A stretch of 64,000 nucleotides of DNA from Larimichthys crocea (lineage: Eukaryota; Chordata; Actinopteri; Sciaenidae). The notes beneath the pieces were generated by a model, which was given only the letters and a program-made list of their open reading frames with translations, had not been told where the DNA came from and searched no databases. The translations under genes and the position numbers were made by a program. Each line of letters begins with the position of its first letter. Position 1 is the first letter of the stretch. Of this stretch, positions 26,588 to 40,500 are shown one piece after another. Where the stretch lies: NCBI RefSeq assembly GCF_000972845.2, contig NC_040013.1, forward strand, positions 5,446,642-5,510,641, read 5' to 3'.

Positions 26588-26800
26588 TCAGCTGATAGAT
26601 AGAGCTCCTGAATATTGTCTTATGTAAGAATCTTCCCATATAGCTATTTAGATAGACAGCAAAAATAATACTGATGATTGTCATGTTCATTATTATTTAG
26701 GGGGCTGAAGAAGAGCTGCAAGCCCCTTTTCTCTCTCTGCAAATGGCTATATGGGGGATTCTTATGCAAGAGAATATATTCAGAAGCTGTCTGGCAGCTC
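26588..26800 (+). other. Long imperfect inverted repeat (hairpin)
   Basis: The left arm at about 26590-26650 and right arm at about 26732-26797 are complementary over roughly 60 bases with few gaps. The loop is about 80 bases and contains its own GGGGCT/AGCCCC stem at 26701-26726. Several arm differences are compatible with G-U pairs in + strand RNA. It may be a structured intronic RNA, a palindromic MITE remnant or an inverted duplication. Confidence 0.65.
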
Positions 26801-27078
26801 AGTTATTCATATATTTCATCATATGTTGGCTGATGAAGCTTTGCTCATTACAATGAGCTGCACAGTCTGATTTTAAAAACGTCTGCCAGGCCTGTATACT
26901 ACTGTATGTATGAATCAGAAAGAAATTGACTCCGTCCCATTATCTTAACCCTCCGCTGCTCCGTCTTTCATAATTGCTGTGCTTCCTTGCATCTCTTTTC
27001 ATCACTTCACATCCATCATCTGTTGCAGTGATACTATCTACTCCCACTGTACAATAATCCTGATCTGTCAGTCTTAGC

Positions 27079-27096
27079 TTTTTTTTTTTTTTTTTG
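27079..27096. repeat. Poly(T) run
   Basis: A homopolymer of about 17 T. It could be the tail of a minus-strand retrocopy, but no retrocopy is recognisable beside it. Confidence 0.85.
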
Positions 27097-29009
27097 GCAA
27101 AGGTAATTGTGTAAAAGGTACACACTCTTGTCATTCTGCCACTTGGAGGTGGTTCCACAGTCTTTGATCAGCACCATCCTCACGGAGTGTAGGGATGGCA
27201 CTAGCTGGCACAAAGACAAACTGCTTTATGTCGTGAAAATCAAGATTTATTGGATTTGATATCCAATTTGCTGGCATATCGTAGACATTTATTGCATGAT
27301 TCTCTGTCACAAAGACATTGTGACACCCAGAGTGATGCCAGCCCCATCCCTGTCAGAGTGCCTAACCTTTTACAGAGCAGTGGTGCGGGATCACATACAA
27401 AAGATGTAGCTTTAGGCACTCTTCATTCGTCCTAAATACTGCAGTGCCAATTTATTCTGTGGTGCATTGGTTGCTGTTATACAGATTGCTTCTTCCGTAA
27501 CGTGAAGCATTTACAGCATCATAATATTACAACAAATTTCTCACCTTAAAATTTTCATGCAGTATGCAGAGTTGTATCTGAGAAGATGCTGTTCAGACAA
27601 GATCTATACTCCAGCGTCACGACTCAGGCCGCGAGAGACGGAGTGACGCGTCAATACTGCTGAGAAGACATACTTTCTCACACTCAGTCAATTTTGTAAC
27701 GCACAGCAGCCTACAACCTTCCCAGTCAACAGTGGGGACTCCACACTGGGAGGAAAAAGGGAAAAATAATCTCCCAAAAAAGTAGGAAATAAGAATAATG
27801 ATTGGGAAAAAAATCTTATTAGTATGTACGGGAGGACAAGACATGACAAGATAGAAAATGCAAATGCCACTACTGGCTCTGCAAGCTTTTTTTCATTAAA
27901 GTGGGAATATAAATGGTTCACAAGGGAACTGCAACACCCAGGAGTGCATTAAAATGAGATGATAATAGACTTTTTGTTTTCTCACTTCTTTGAGTTCACA
28001 TTTGGAAAACACTTAGAGGAATATGAATCAGTCGCAGCAGTAGTAAGTGTGAGGAGGAGTTGCAGATAAATTGATAGACGCTAGGCGTGCTGTTACTGCT
28101 GCTGTTTCAGACAGCATGAAGTGTACAGTATGTATCGGTAGTCCAGGATGGTTCATTTTTTTATGAATGATTCAAGTTATGCAAGAAGTGGCACATAAAC
28201 AGGTGTGGATACAGCAAATCATGGAGCAATACATACCTTTGTGTTATAAACACTGGAGTCTGTCCCGTCAAATAAATTCTGATTACTCTTGGTGGTTGTC
28301 AGCCTATGAGTAATATCCTCCTGTTACACGCTCAGTCAGTGGCTCATCAAAGGGTTAGGATGAGGACTTATTATATACTATATCACGCGACCAGGTGAGC
28401 TATAAGGGTGCCCCTGTTAGCAGCTTGTTAAATTATGGTATTTAACTGGTTATCATCCTTAAGAATAACTTGATGTATAGTTAGGCATCACCATGAAAGT
28501 ACCGTTTAGTCCTAGTAGTGTCCAACAATGTTTGTTTACATGTAGGCAAAATGTTAGTGTAGCACTCATGGGGACCATATTACAAAAAACTCACAGTAGT
28601 AGCAGTTACTATGAGTATGAATAACATGATTGCTTACTTGCATCACTAATGTAATCACATTACTAGTTTTAGTATGCACATATTGATTAAGCAATGGCAT
28701 CATCGTTCCATAAATAGAAGCTGCACTGAGTTTTGATTTGTGACACAGAAATTCATTCAACATTTCTAGATTATAATTAAAAATGCATCAACAGGGATGT
28801 TTGTCATATGTCACCAAGGCATTTTTGAAAGGAATCCAAAAAGTCTGTGGATGCCCGAAAAGCCAAATATATATATCCGTACAGTGTTGTTGGTGGGTGG
28901 AAGTAAGATGGTGAAATCACCACATCAGCAATATTTTGGGGTTGTTTCTGTTCCGCTGTGAAGTCGCTGAGCAAGCAAACGGAGGCCTGGATCAACATAT
29001 TCTTGGGGA

Positions 29010-29152
29010 TTCGCTCCGCTCTGCTCAGAGCTGCATTGTTGTCTGTTTGTCAGCGGGGTCTCAGATTGGCATTGACTCGCCACGGGTCGGTTGACAGGTT
29101 GGGTTGGCAGCAGGGCGACCAGCTTGTCTGTCCGCGATGTCAGCAACACTTG
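29010..29152. promoter_or_regulatory. CpG-dense patch in intron 1
   Basis: About ten CpGs occur in 140 bases inside otherwise CpG-poor sequence. There is no convincing coding frame. It could be an enhancer, an alternative promoter or young repeat sequence. Confidence 0.25.
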
Positions 29153-29568
29153 ACGCTCCCATCTCAGTTTGTCACTGCACCAAATTCACTGGTGACAAAC
29201 ACATGGGGGGAAAGCTGCTAATGCTCTGCACTGTGTCAGTATGCTTGTTGTGTGCGAGGTGTTTCCTGTTTTTTTTGGAGTTCATTAAGTCTGTCTGCGT
29301 CTGTCTGCGTTCCACAAAGTCTGTGTTTTCTTCTGTCCTCCACAACTCGTGCTCTTTCCTGTTACCAGCTTTTATACTGTTATAACCTCCCGGTATTGTT
29401 CTCCACATACATCTTTCCAACTGTCTGTCTGTCTGTCATGAATGTACACCACTTATTTCTCTTTCAAAGTGCCATTCTTCCTCTTTTTCTCTTGAAAGCT
29501 CTTTACCTTTTCTGGCTCACTTTGTTCTCCCCCTGCTCTTATTTCACCTCCTCCCACCTCCACTGCCT

Positions 29569-29594
29569 CTGTCTGTCTCTCTCTCTCTCTCTCA
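29569..29594. repeat. (CT)n microsatellite
   Basis: A CTGTCT/CT run ending a pyrimidine-rich stretch from about 29445. It finishes in CAG, so it looks like a splice acceptor, but no conserved exon follows. Confidence 0.88.
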
Positions 29595-30429
29595 GTGGAA
29601 GATCTTTCCTCTTCATTATTTATGGAGAGTGGCGGCGTTGTGTAGCTGTCAGATGCAGCAGACAAGCGCGCTGTTTCTCTAGCATTAGCCTGCCCTTCCA
29701 GGCAAATTGACGTTTCATATATTCTGAAAGCAAACTTCTCATCTCGTGTCATTTTTCACAACTCCCATCGCGTGTTACCTCTCAGCAGAATTTGTTGCAT
29801 AACAAAGTTCATTGAATCAGGATGTGGCAGTAACGCATTTAGCACATTGTATTCACAGTTGACACAATTTATGTAGATGTGTAGAAAATGTGTTTTTCTT
29901 TTTGTGTAGGTTTCCCTACAGCAAGTCATCTTTACATCCTGTTTAACGTGACATGTGGAAGTGCTGGTCAAGATTGACTGTGCCGAGAGGCGCTCTAATC
30001 GTGGTGGCTGTGACAGGGAAGTGTAAACTTGTAATGTAATGCTCACCTTGTGTTTCTTTAGGTTTGACACCTCTGGTCTCTCTCTCACATCTCTCGCCCT
30101 GTCCGCCGCTTTCTGTTGCTCTTTCATCCTGCATGTATCTGTTCTGTAGTCTTTTATAAATATTCACACATCTCGCATTTTGGATTTTTTTCAACCGTGG
30201 TTCTGTTTGCACAACAACAGGTGAGCTGCATGTGGAGAGACTTAGTAATGACATAGCCTATCAAAACCAACATGGTACCATCTGCATCAGCCAGGGGTGT
30301 TTACTGCTGCTCTACCTGGTCCATGCTTTAATTCAGTACCACAGAACATCTGGGAGTGGGTGCCTGTGAATAGTCTTTTACTGTCTGTACCACTATGCGC
30401 ATAATGGCCCTTTGTGCGGCATGTATGTA

Positions 30430-30600
30430 AATTTGGCCGGCACAGACTGACTGGCACCGGTCACCGGTCAAGGCTGATCAAGCAGAAAACTGTATGATTC
30501 CGGTCTCCGGCCAATCGATCGGTGCAATTCTATTGATTAGGGCTGCTGGATATCATATTTGTGATCAGGACTCACTTTACTTTCAGACAGTACAGTTTCG
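30430..30600. mobile_element. Possible DNA-transposon (hAT-like) remnant
   Basis: The sequence has repeated CCGGTC words, CAATCGATCGGTGCA, and then TTAGGGCTGCTGGATATC. This combination resembles ends of common fish hAT-type non-autonomous elements. No terminal repeats or target duplications could be fixed by eye. Confidence 0.3.
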
Positions 30601-33600
30601 CCAAGATAAGTGAAATACTTAGTGTTATGTGACTTATTCAACTGATTACAAGTCAACGTCAAAATGCTTTAAGGCCAAAGTGAATATTTTTGTAGATAAA
30701 AGACTCTCCAGCTACATACTACACAGGAAAACAACGTCCATGTAATCTAAAACTCTGGACAGTAACCAAACCTCAAATGCTGTCATGCTGTTACTGTCCC
30801 CAGCCTTCTCTTCAGCTCGATGTGTTTAACTGAATCAAACTAACTTGTAATTACAATCCGAAGAGTGAACTACCGATGCACAAATCCCCAGCAAGATGCA
30901 CCAGGATGCAAGAAAAGTAATCATTGAGGACATTGAAAACATAAAGCAATCTTTGATTTAAGTAATGTCTCATTAAGTTGCATTATACCAGTAGCTGAGT
31001 AGACCTCATAGTGATGAAACACCCCACGAACAAAAATGGAATATTATCTGCTGGTTTGCAAGCTGCTCGAGCAGAAGGAAACAAGAGCTTATCATGGATA
31101 ACACACGCAGACTAACTCGCACTCAGACTACAACTTAATCTTGCTCATCATGGGATTTACCATGAACGCAGCTCTCCCCTCTTCTGGTCTCCTCTCCTAA
31201 TATGATGCAGTGTTTATCTGCAGCCACCAATTTCACCATAAACCAAAGTGGGCCAAACCGCACCGCTCAGCCCCGACATCTTCTGCAACTATGAGGGAGG
31301 GTCTCGACACATCTGGCACAGTGGCTGGAAACTGGGTTACTATAATGGGAATGGAGGTCAGAACTAGATTAGAGTCACACACTGAGGGCAGCTGGGGTGA
31401 CATTAAGAGTGACCATGATGAGTAGGATGATGATGTCTCGGCTGAGCGTATAATCATTATGGGGTGCTGCTCCTTTGTCGTGAGTCCGGTGACTTATTGT
31501 GGTCCGGAGAAAAGGACTGCACAAAAGAGAGACGTCCTAGTGTTTATCTGTATTTCTCTCCTAGACTCTTTATTCCACCACCACTCTCCGACTTTCTGCT
31601 CTACTTAACATGTTTGTTGGACATGAACCAGGCTTCAAGTATAATCACTATGTTTACCATAGCATCGCTGTGCAGTAAAGAAAAGACATTATGTAATGGT
31701 ATTTACACACAGCATTACATTCTGTCAGCACATTCAAAACTATATTCACTGGGTGGATAATTGTAATGAAACCTGACAAGTTGTCAAGTACAACACATGG
31801 ACATTGGTTGGTTTTCCTCTCTCCTTTTCTTGTTTAAGCTCTACAAATGTAACACAATAAAGATTGATTATCACTCTTACATTAGGGATTATGCATGATC
31901 CAAAACTACATCTTTTTATATTCACAGTTGAGGGTTTGGTTATATACTGTATGTGTGAACATATGTAAATACCGTTCCAGCATTGTGTCTTGTTTTCTCC
32001 ACCAGCAGTAAGCACAACATTGTCCTCAGGGCTTGGAAAGCTCCGGGGATATACTAATCTGCTTAGACAGGAATGTATGCAACATTCCTGATGCTCTGCA
32101 CAGGAGACCTATAGGGAACACAGGTCAGCTCAGAGACCTCTCTCATCTGTCTCCCTGTCTTTGTCCCCAAATATTCATGCATGTGCATGCACAGTCTGCA
32201 CATATTGTACGCACTGAAGCCCTTTTACATAAGTAATTATGGGCACCACAGCCTTATAAGAGACTCTTATAACATCAAGATGTGTCACTGCAGGATACCT
32301 TTTAATAAGAGCAGACAGGTAAAGAATTCTTTTGGTGATCATGGTCACCAGGAAAAATGTGATTTAACCTTCTGCACTGTCTATCTTTTTCAAAAAGACT
32401 TCCTAAAAAATGCATTTCCACCTCCGTACTTACTGTTTAGTCACTCAAAGCAATGTACAGCAGCAGTTTTTCTGCTTTTCTCATTATTCATTGTGCTCAA
32501 TACAATGGGACTCACGTCTGCTAGAGTAGTGCCTGCTGCTTGTTTTAAAAAAAAAACAGATTAATGTTTGTTAGTTTAATATACATAAGAGCCATTATTT
32601 AATTAAATGCTTCTTTGGGTGTTCATTCATCTCTAAGGAAGTACTTCTTTTATATCACTGATGCATAAAGAGCTATTGATTGCGGGCATGGGTGGATGCA
32701 TGAGGATGACCATGAGAGAATAATCACACAGTGCCATTGTACTTTTTGATGACTTTGCTGATTCCTATCTCGGTGCCTCTGACTCTCCCTCACTGGGTTT
32801 GTGATCATGAACGATTGATCTAATGTGATACATCACCTCCTGGGCTGTTAAAGTGTCCCATAGCATCAGGATAATGGGATAGGAGATTACATTTTGACAT
32901 CTGTCTCTCAGGGAAAGCAGTGACATTCAGAGGAGAGTGTAAGTATAATAGTAAACAAGGATGTCTGCACTGCATGCATATGAATTACTTATTTTTTCCC
33001 CATTGTCAGGTTAAATATTCGGCATTTTAAAGTAGTTATATAGAATATATAGATACTAAGATATTTCCTCAGTAACTTATCGTATTTATCTTGGTTTTAC
33101 CTGTCACTTATTCAAACACATCAGTGAGCGTTCAAGTGTTATCGACAGGGCATTTGTTCTGCTGCATCAAGAGGCTCATTATCTGAGTCTGAGACCAGCT
33201 TCATCTATGACGCTCCAAGAGAAGTAGAGAGGCTTGCACTCTCCGCAGTGCATTGCTAGACTGTTATTAAGAAAAGAACACACCGACGAGAACTCATTAT
33301 TTAGCCAAGTGGCTGTTGGCTGTCTACCTGCTTGAGCCCAGCACTGGCTCTGTGTTCTGTCACATTATACATTACCCGGCGGCTGCACATACTGAGGAGG
33401 GGAGAAGCTCAGTAATGGCCCAGAGACAGTGGTATTTAATGGAGTAGCTTATTTGGCTGCGAAAGTTAATGGAGGACATTTTTCAAGCCGTTGTGACTGC
33501 TGCCATGTGATGAGACACATAAATATGTATTTATCTTTTTCATCAGTTTGCACGAAACAATGATATAGTTCTAATATTTGAATTAATATGATATTTAGGT

Positions 33601-34616
33601 CCCAGAAACGGCAGCAGAAATGTGATTTTGTGATACTGTCACAGTCTCACGGGGAGGGAGAGAAATGGGCTCTAAAAGAGAGCAGGAGAGGGAAGACTGA
33701 TTCACTTATCATTGACGAAGTTGAGGACTGTATTGAGTTGCTGACAAACTCTTTCACTGTCTGTGACTAAGCCTGGCTGAATGAAAATATGGCAGTGTGT
33801 GGGTTTTAAGTGCAACATTTGTGTGTGTACTTTAATTTTATTTATTGCAGTCAGCCAGATTTCTGATTGTTAGATGACTAATAGATTTTATTTTTCACAT
33901 TTTCAGGCTCATTGATGTCCAGAGGTAATTTGTGACTTGAGTAATATTTTGTAATGCAATGCTTACATTTTCTAGAATCATTTATCCAGCTTTTACTTTC
34001 TTAAAGGACTAATGTGTACGGCATAGGACGACTCCGTGGGCACGAGGCAAATGTAGATGAAAGGCTCACTCTAAGTTAACATTCATTAACGATAAAAATA
34101 TAATATAATTCATATTTTCATTATACACTAATGAAAATAAACATATATTCTGTAAATAGAGCATCCTAAATCTTCCACACTGTACAATTTTAAGACTTTC
34201 CATGTGCGACAACATCACTTTAACCAAGGGAGCTGCTTATAGTTCATGCTGGGACACATTGTTACATCACCTCAGTAGAAATTTCAGGAGGGTCTTGAGG
34301 GAGAAACATATTGTAGTGTACTGTAACATACAGCTGGAAACAACCTCAGCCTGAATCTCTCCACTATTCGCCTCCCCCATATGTCCTATAATTAGATCGA
34401 GAACATGAAAGATACATTTCCAGCAATTCAGTAGGATTCACTGACAGACCTCAAGATCCTTCCTGTCCTTTGTGTCTATGTACTGTATGCGTGTTCAAAC
34501 ATTTATGTTGAAATAGTAAAGCACCACAGGGAGTGGACTGAATCTGGTGTTCATTACAAATTAGAAGTGTTTTTATTTTTTGTTATATTTAAAACTAATG
34601 GTTCCCCGTGTAGCTA

Positions 34617-34661
34617 TGTTTGTGTGTTTTTGTGTGAATGTGTGTATGTGTCTGTGTGTCG
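34617..34661. repeat. Degenerate (TG)n repeat
   Basis: A TG-rich stretch broken by TTT, AA, TA and CT interruptions, an aged microsatellite. Confidence 0.75.
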
Positions 34662-37564
34662 CTTGCGTGCTTTTATCTTGCCTGAAATATCCGTTTGATG
34701 GATGACTGCATATCCTGTGCAGGAAAAGCTTGTTAAGAGGCTCCGTGGCTGAAAACGACTCCACAAAGAGAAATAATGGGATCACTGTATTAGCCTGTGA
34801 AATATCACGTCTGACTGTGGGAGCTCACCTTTTCCGCTCACTTTACACTCTATTTTTGTGCTCATCATGAAAAACAAGGGGATTTATTCCAACACATGCT
34901 CCGACATAATTTAAAGTTAGTTTTTATAGTTTTAAGGTTTTTTTTGTGTGTGGTTGTCATAGCAACTCTCAGTCGGCATCTTATGTTTTTGCCCACACAA
35001 CACCTAGATCTTTGCCCTCAAGCAAACAAACAGTCAAAGAGTAGACACAAGGTGCAGACTTTAGTAGTGCATGCCAGTTTTTCTTACCTAACTAAGAGTT
35101 TTTTTATTATTAATACTTTTTACCCGTGGCTTCTCCTGTTGGTAGCCTCAGTTGCCTTAATGAAATCACACATTCAGGATGTTACATTAGATATTAATTA
35201 CACACAGTCTTGCACACAGATTTGACTTTTAAACACTTGACCCCAAGCGACAAAGCTGCATGACATAACAGTTCAAGTGCATCTATCAGCAGCCACATCA
35301 AGTATTTTATCCTTGAGTAATAGCGTAAGGCTGCTCACCACTGCTGTAAGATTATTAGCTGATAAGTATAATTTTATTTTTTACATGTTGTGTCACTATC
35401 TAATATTATAGCAAGACTCTTTGCAACAGCGCTGTTTACATCAAATATAGATATTTTCACACGTTCACACTCTGTGCCTAAACACAGTGTAAAACCTTCA
35501 AACAAATAAGGCAGGTCAGCCTGTTTCTATTTTGTTTTGTTCATCTGAAGTCATCTTTGTTTAATGTGTTTACCTTTTTCCAGTGTGAATAATTATTTTA
35601 GTGCTTTGTGGAATCACTTAAATTGTTTTTATTGCTTAGATTAGACAGATCTCATTATTTACTTAAAGTGCCTCAGGTTTGTAGTTTAGATTTTTTATTT
35701 ATTTACAGTTGCACTTTTTTTTTCAGCTAGCACAGTTGAATCAGATTGCAGATGTTTACTAAACTGCTCAGGTTATGGCTTTGTGGAAATGTTTGCTCAT
35801 GGTAGTCTGTGATTTTGATCACATTAGTTCTACACTAAAGCTCTCACAGGAGCCAGTCGAATTTCAATTGGCAAACATGGAAGTGAATTAGTCAAGTTTT
35901 ATGCAAATAAGCCTTCATCCATTACCCATGCAAAGACTCACAAATCAGTCCATTAATGTAAATTTTTTTCTTCAAAAATATACTTGGGGGCAAATTGCAA
36001 TTATGGGATAATTACTTGATATGGCATTCAAAAGTAAATTAACCATCACTCAACATTTCTGGACATTAAGTTATTCCTCTGAAGTTTTTCTCTCTACAGC
36101 CAGGCAGTAGATAACAGTAAATAAACAGAGCTATAAAAACGACAAGATCCTCAGACAGAAACATGACCGGTCAGAGAGGATTTCATTCCATTAAAAAGGA
36201 GGACAAATAGATGCTTTATGTTGACTTTCAGGAAGTGGCATCTCTACTAACAGACGGAGAACTGTCATAACGTCCTTGTTAATGAGCAAAGCAGGAACGG
36301 GTTATTGTTATGCAGGAAGGGAGGTGGAAATTACCTGCCATCGCTGTGAGAGACGAGAGTCTGGATCCACAGAGTGCCCAGGGCTAAATACAGGCTTCCT
36401 CCTCTATAAAGACAAGATTGTCATGACATATAATCCAGGATAGGAAATATATGACTTTGCTTGATATCTCAAAAGGGAAGTTTTCTAAGCAGGTCTGGTA
36501 CCAGTTTGCCTTTTGAATATGAAACTCCCAGTAGTTTTTGGCACAGCCTAGTCATACAACTCGGACAACTTTCAAAATAATGTCTATCTCTAAGAACTCT
36601 GAGGGTTAAGTTAGTCTGAAGGACTATTAACAAAACAACAAGCACAACACACAGTGTGGCGAGGCAAAATTATTCACAGAAGATAACTAGAAGGCATTTG
36701 TGCTTTGTGTTTTTTAGACTGCAAGTTTGGATATTTATAGTTTATTTTGTGATTTCCTGAGTCATCTTATCAGATTACTCCCAGAAGTTTCTCACCTTTT
36801 TCTCCCTACCCCGAGTGTCTAATATAGACATGGCTATTTTTCACTCGGAGTCTGAGAAGTACCTTCATCAGAGAATGGAAAGTTATGGGTCATGTGTGGG
36901 TTGTGAATGCATCTTTGGTGACGAGCCACTAGTGCCTGTCCACACTCTGAGCTGAAAAGAAATGGAACATTATGAGATGCCAGATGACCGCCTTAGTCCG
37001 CTTTGACATTTGCCACATTGCCTCATTGAGCTTGCTACTTGTGTTTCCTTTTTCTAAGTTGGAGACTTTGGCCCAAAAAGCTGGAGATTCTGTGATGTGT
37101 CAGTGAAATATCAGGGTTAAAAAATCCATTAGCTCAACACCAAACCTGCTGGTAGTTTTCTGTTCTATTGAATTTCCTTTTAAACTTACTCTGATCAGAC
37201 TTATATGTGTGTGGATCTTTTGTGAGCTTTGTTGTTCAGTGTAACTTTAATTAAGATTCTAGAAAGTCGATAGGAGTGCGGCTAAGTGGTTTTTAAGGCT
37301 TCATAACATGTCTCGGAGCTGAACTGATGCTTGTGAAGTGAATTCAGATAATCTACTCTTAAACCTCTTGGGCCACTTGTCTTGGACTGTAAGCAGAAGA
37401 TAATATGCATGGAGTCTGAACGGGTGGAATATCCTATTGACCATCATCTTTTCAGATGTATGATACATCATCGGTCTTAATTATTGATGAAGGATCAACT
37501 CTCCTCTCTCTGATTTATTGTTGATCCCCCCCCTACACATTTGCCCACAGAAAAGACAACAAAA

Positions 37565-37566
<2 letters not shown>

Positions 37567-37596
<30 letters not shown>
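37567..37596. repeat. (CA)n microsatellite
   Basis: A pure CA/AC run of about 15 units. Confidence 0.96.
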
Positions 37597-37598
<2 letters not shown>

Positions 37599-40500
37599 TT
37601 GTACTTGCGTATGAAAGCACATGCCAACAGTCCCCTGGAGATGATGAAAGGATGCTATGTTGCCGTCGATATTTCCAATGGAATGTTGAACCTTGTGTAC
37701 CCCACCAGAGATGTCTTTACTTAATGGAAAAGGAAATTGGTATTGATTGATATTTGAATGGATTCAGTTGGGAATCGGTCAGAAGGGTTTTCTGCAAAAT
37801 GCTGAAGGCTTCCATCCAAATATCCCGAGCACTTTCCAGTGTCGTTCTCCCGGGATTATTTAATGTAAATGCAAAGTGCTCTCTCTGATAGTTGAAACTC
37901 CCTGGATTGGTGCCACACACTGCTGTAATGGATCTTTTCTTTCTTGTGTTTACGTTTGTACTGCTGGATGTATTCATCAAACAGGACTTTATTACTTTGA
38001 GCGTAGGATGAAATTATCTTCAGTGCATATCTCAAGTGAGAATTGTTGGTGGAAAAATTGGCTGTCATGCTCAGAAAGTCTTATAATCTTCTTGTGTATA
38101 TCATGCGCCACAGAGAGCATTGCAACAAATTGCAATAAAGTTTACGCCAAGTAAACCCAGATATACAGCCTGTCTGATGAGCTGTAAGGTCTCCCTCTGC
38201 CACATTGTTTACTGCCCTCTGGGAGCAGAGAGAGACAGAGAATTGGGTTATGGTAACTATTGTTTAGATCTCTGTCAGCTTCAAGAAACACAGAGCAGGT
38301 CGAGTAGGATGGTCCTTGGCTGTCTTTCCTTTCCTTCCCCTCCTCTTCTTTTCTTATGTCTGTCACTATGAATGAATGTGTGTGTAGTTTGTGTCTTTTG
38401 AAGTGCATAGCTCTCTACACTGAGGCCTAGGGCTGTGGTCTACTAGACTCAGGGGATATGAGACAAATCATTTCTGCAGAGTCTGTCCCAAAGGATGGAC
38501 CAGGGTAATGGTCATTGAACAAAATGACTTGTTCAAGACCCAGAGGGTGTGTGTGTGTGTCTATCTTTAAGTCTACGTTAGTGTTATTATTGTTATTTTT
38601 TACTTATAACTTTTGTGGCTGAGAATTGTGACAGAGGATAAGATTTTTTTTTTATGGGCTCCCATCAAAAAAACATAACATCCCTTTACTATGCTAGCTC
38701 TATGTCTGTGTATACACACGATGTGTTCAGGCACATGATGCAGTGTAGGTCAAACATGTTTTGGCAGCTCTCAGAGCCCAGTACGCAGTGATCATAGTTA
38801 TACAAAATAGGCTTGAAACATAAAGTGTATTAGATACATACCTCACATTCACATTATGTTGTTAATGATGGCGACTTGACACATGGAAGACAAATAATGA
38901 GATCTGCTTTCTTTGTATGACTCTACACTAATGTTGCTTTACTCTCTTTATTTGTAAAGCAGTGGCAGTCATACCCATTTTTAGAAATGACCCTAATCTT
39001 TGGCAAACAATGGGATTCAAAAAGTAAGCTCAGTCAAGGGCATCGCCCTCCGGGGAGGCAATCACTGGTCATGAGTTTAGAAATGCAACCTGTTTTGTTC
39101 TGTCTGAAGCTACAAACTGTCTGTTTTTGTGTTTTATGTGGCTGCTTGTTTTTTTTAGCAAAGATTTAATTGTTTCCATCACGTGTACTTTTGCTCATCT
39201 GCAAATCCTTTTCAAATCCTGTTATGCTTGTGTACATCTGTGCGTGTTAACTTGTGTGTCTTTGTCTCAGTGGTAATGCACGGTGTACAGGCAGTAAATA
39301 CCTACACTCTGAAAAATACAAAGTTCTGAAGAGTTTATACGAGTGCATCAAAGTAGAAAAAAAAAGCATTGGCATTTTCGGTGGGCACAGCTAGGGATTG
39401 TTTTCTTAATCGCTGTGTGTTATGATGCGAGCTGACTCTGTATCTCTGTCACTGTTTGTCATGTTCATAGACAATAAACTTAACCACACACACACACAGA
39501 CGTCACACTACAGTTGAATTACAGTGACTTGCACACTTTGTTAACCCCAGGTTTCCTAATACAGCTTTAACTCTGTCCCTGAATGTTCACATTAGATTGC
39601 TTTTTTTTTTTTTGGGAGCTGGTGCACCTGTTTTCCAACAGATTACATTTGAGGTTTTTCGATTTATGTCAGTTTTTCCTTTTCCCCAAAAGATCAACTC
39701 TATTTCTCTCTCCTGACGGCAGGTGCTGCGAAGCTGAAATTGTTTTGGATTGACTTTTCCACAGGGAGCACCACATGTATCAGCCAGCCACTGTGGTTTT
39801 AAATGTTGCTGTGTGTAGCCTGTACTACCCTTTTTGATATCTATAATTATATCTTCTGATATGTGAATTATTAAGTAATTATTGCTCCAAAGTTTTGACA
39901 GTGGTAATAACACTCTGTGTCAGTGGGAAGCCATCGTGAAGTGTAATGTAACAGTACTTGTCCTCTGATTGTCTTCTACAATCCCTGCTACAAATGCCAG
40001 CTTTTGTTTTGTAATAATTTGTTTCTCAAGTGGCATATTTAACATTCTCAATTTCTTCATAGATAGAAAATGATACTTAAACAGAATATCCATTATAGGC
40101 TAATATATTAGTCATTTCTGCGGTCGGCACAAGATAATAACAGTGGGACTAAAAGGACCACATTGTAATTATACTCACCATTATTAACCTGTAGCCTCAG
40201 TGCTGGGCTGTCTCCACAGAATGGAAGAACAATGCGGCACCATCATAATCACCAACATGACACTTCCAAGAATAGGGTGTTGAATGTATTTGTTGTGCAT
40301 AGTCTGGTAGCATGCAATATCAAAACTGTTCATCATCGCAGGCAGAATTACAGGGGGTCAGTTTATGTTTTAGGGCAGTCATATATTATTCTTTAGGGAA
40401 ACTATGTTATTAGGAATTACAGGAAATATTACGACAGCCTCATTAAGAAGTGTGTATCTGACATGACAGGGTAATAATAGGGAGTGTCCTCATGGGTCTT

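Noticed and set aside
27064..27230. Minus-strand retrocopy behind the poly(T) run
   Set aside because: The adjacent sequence shows no recognisable coding or SINE sequence and no target duplication.
29252..29710. 152-codon hydrophobic open frame
   Set aside because: It is produced by a pyrimidine-rich stretch and CT run (Leu/Ser/Phe codons); no conserved motif.
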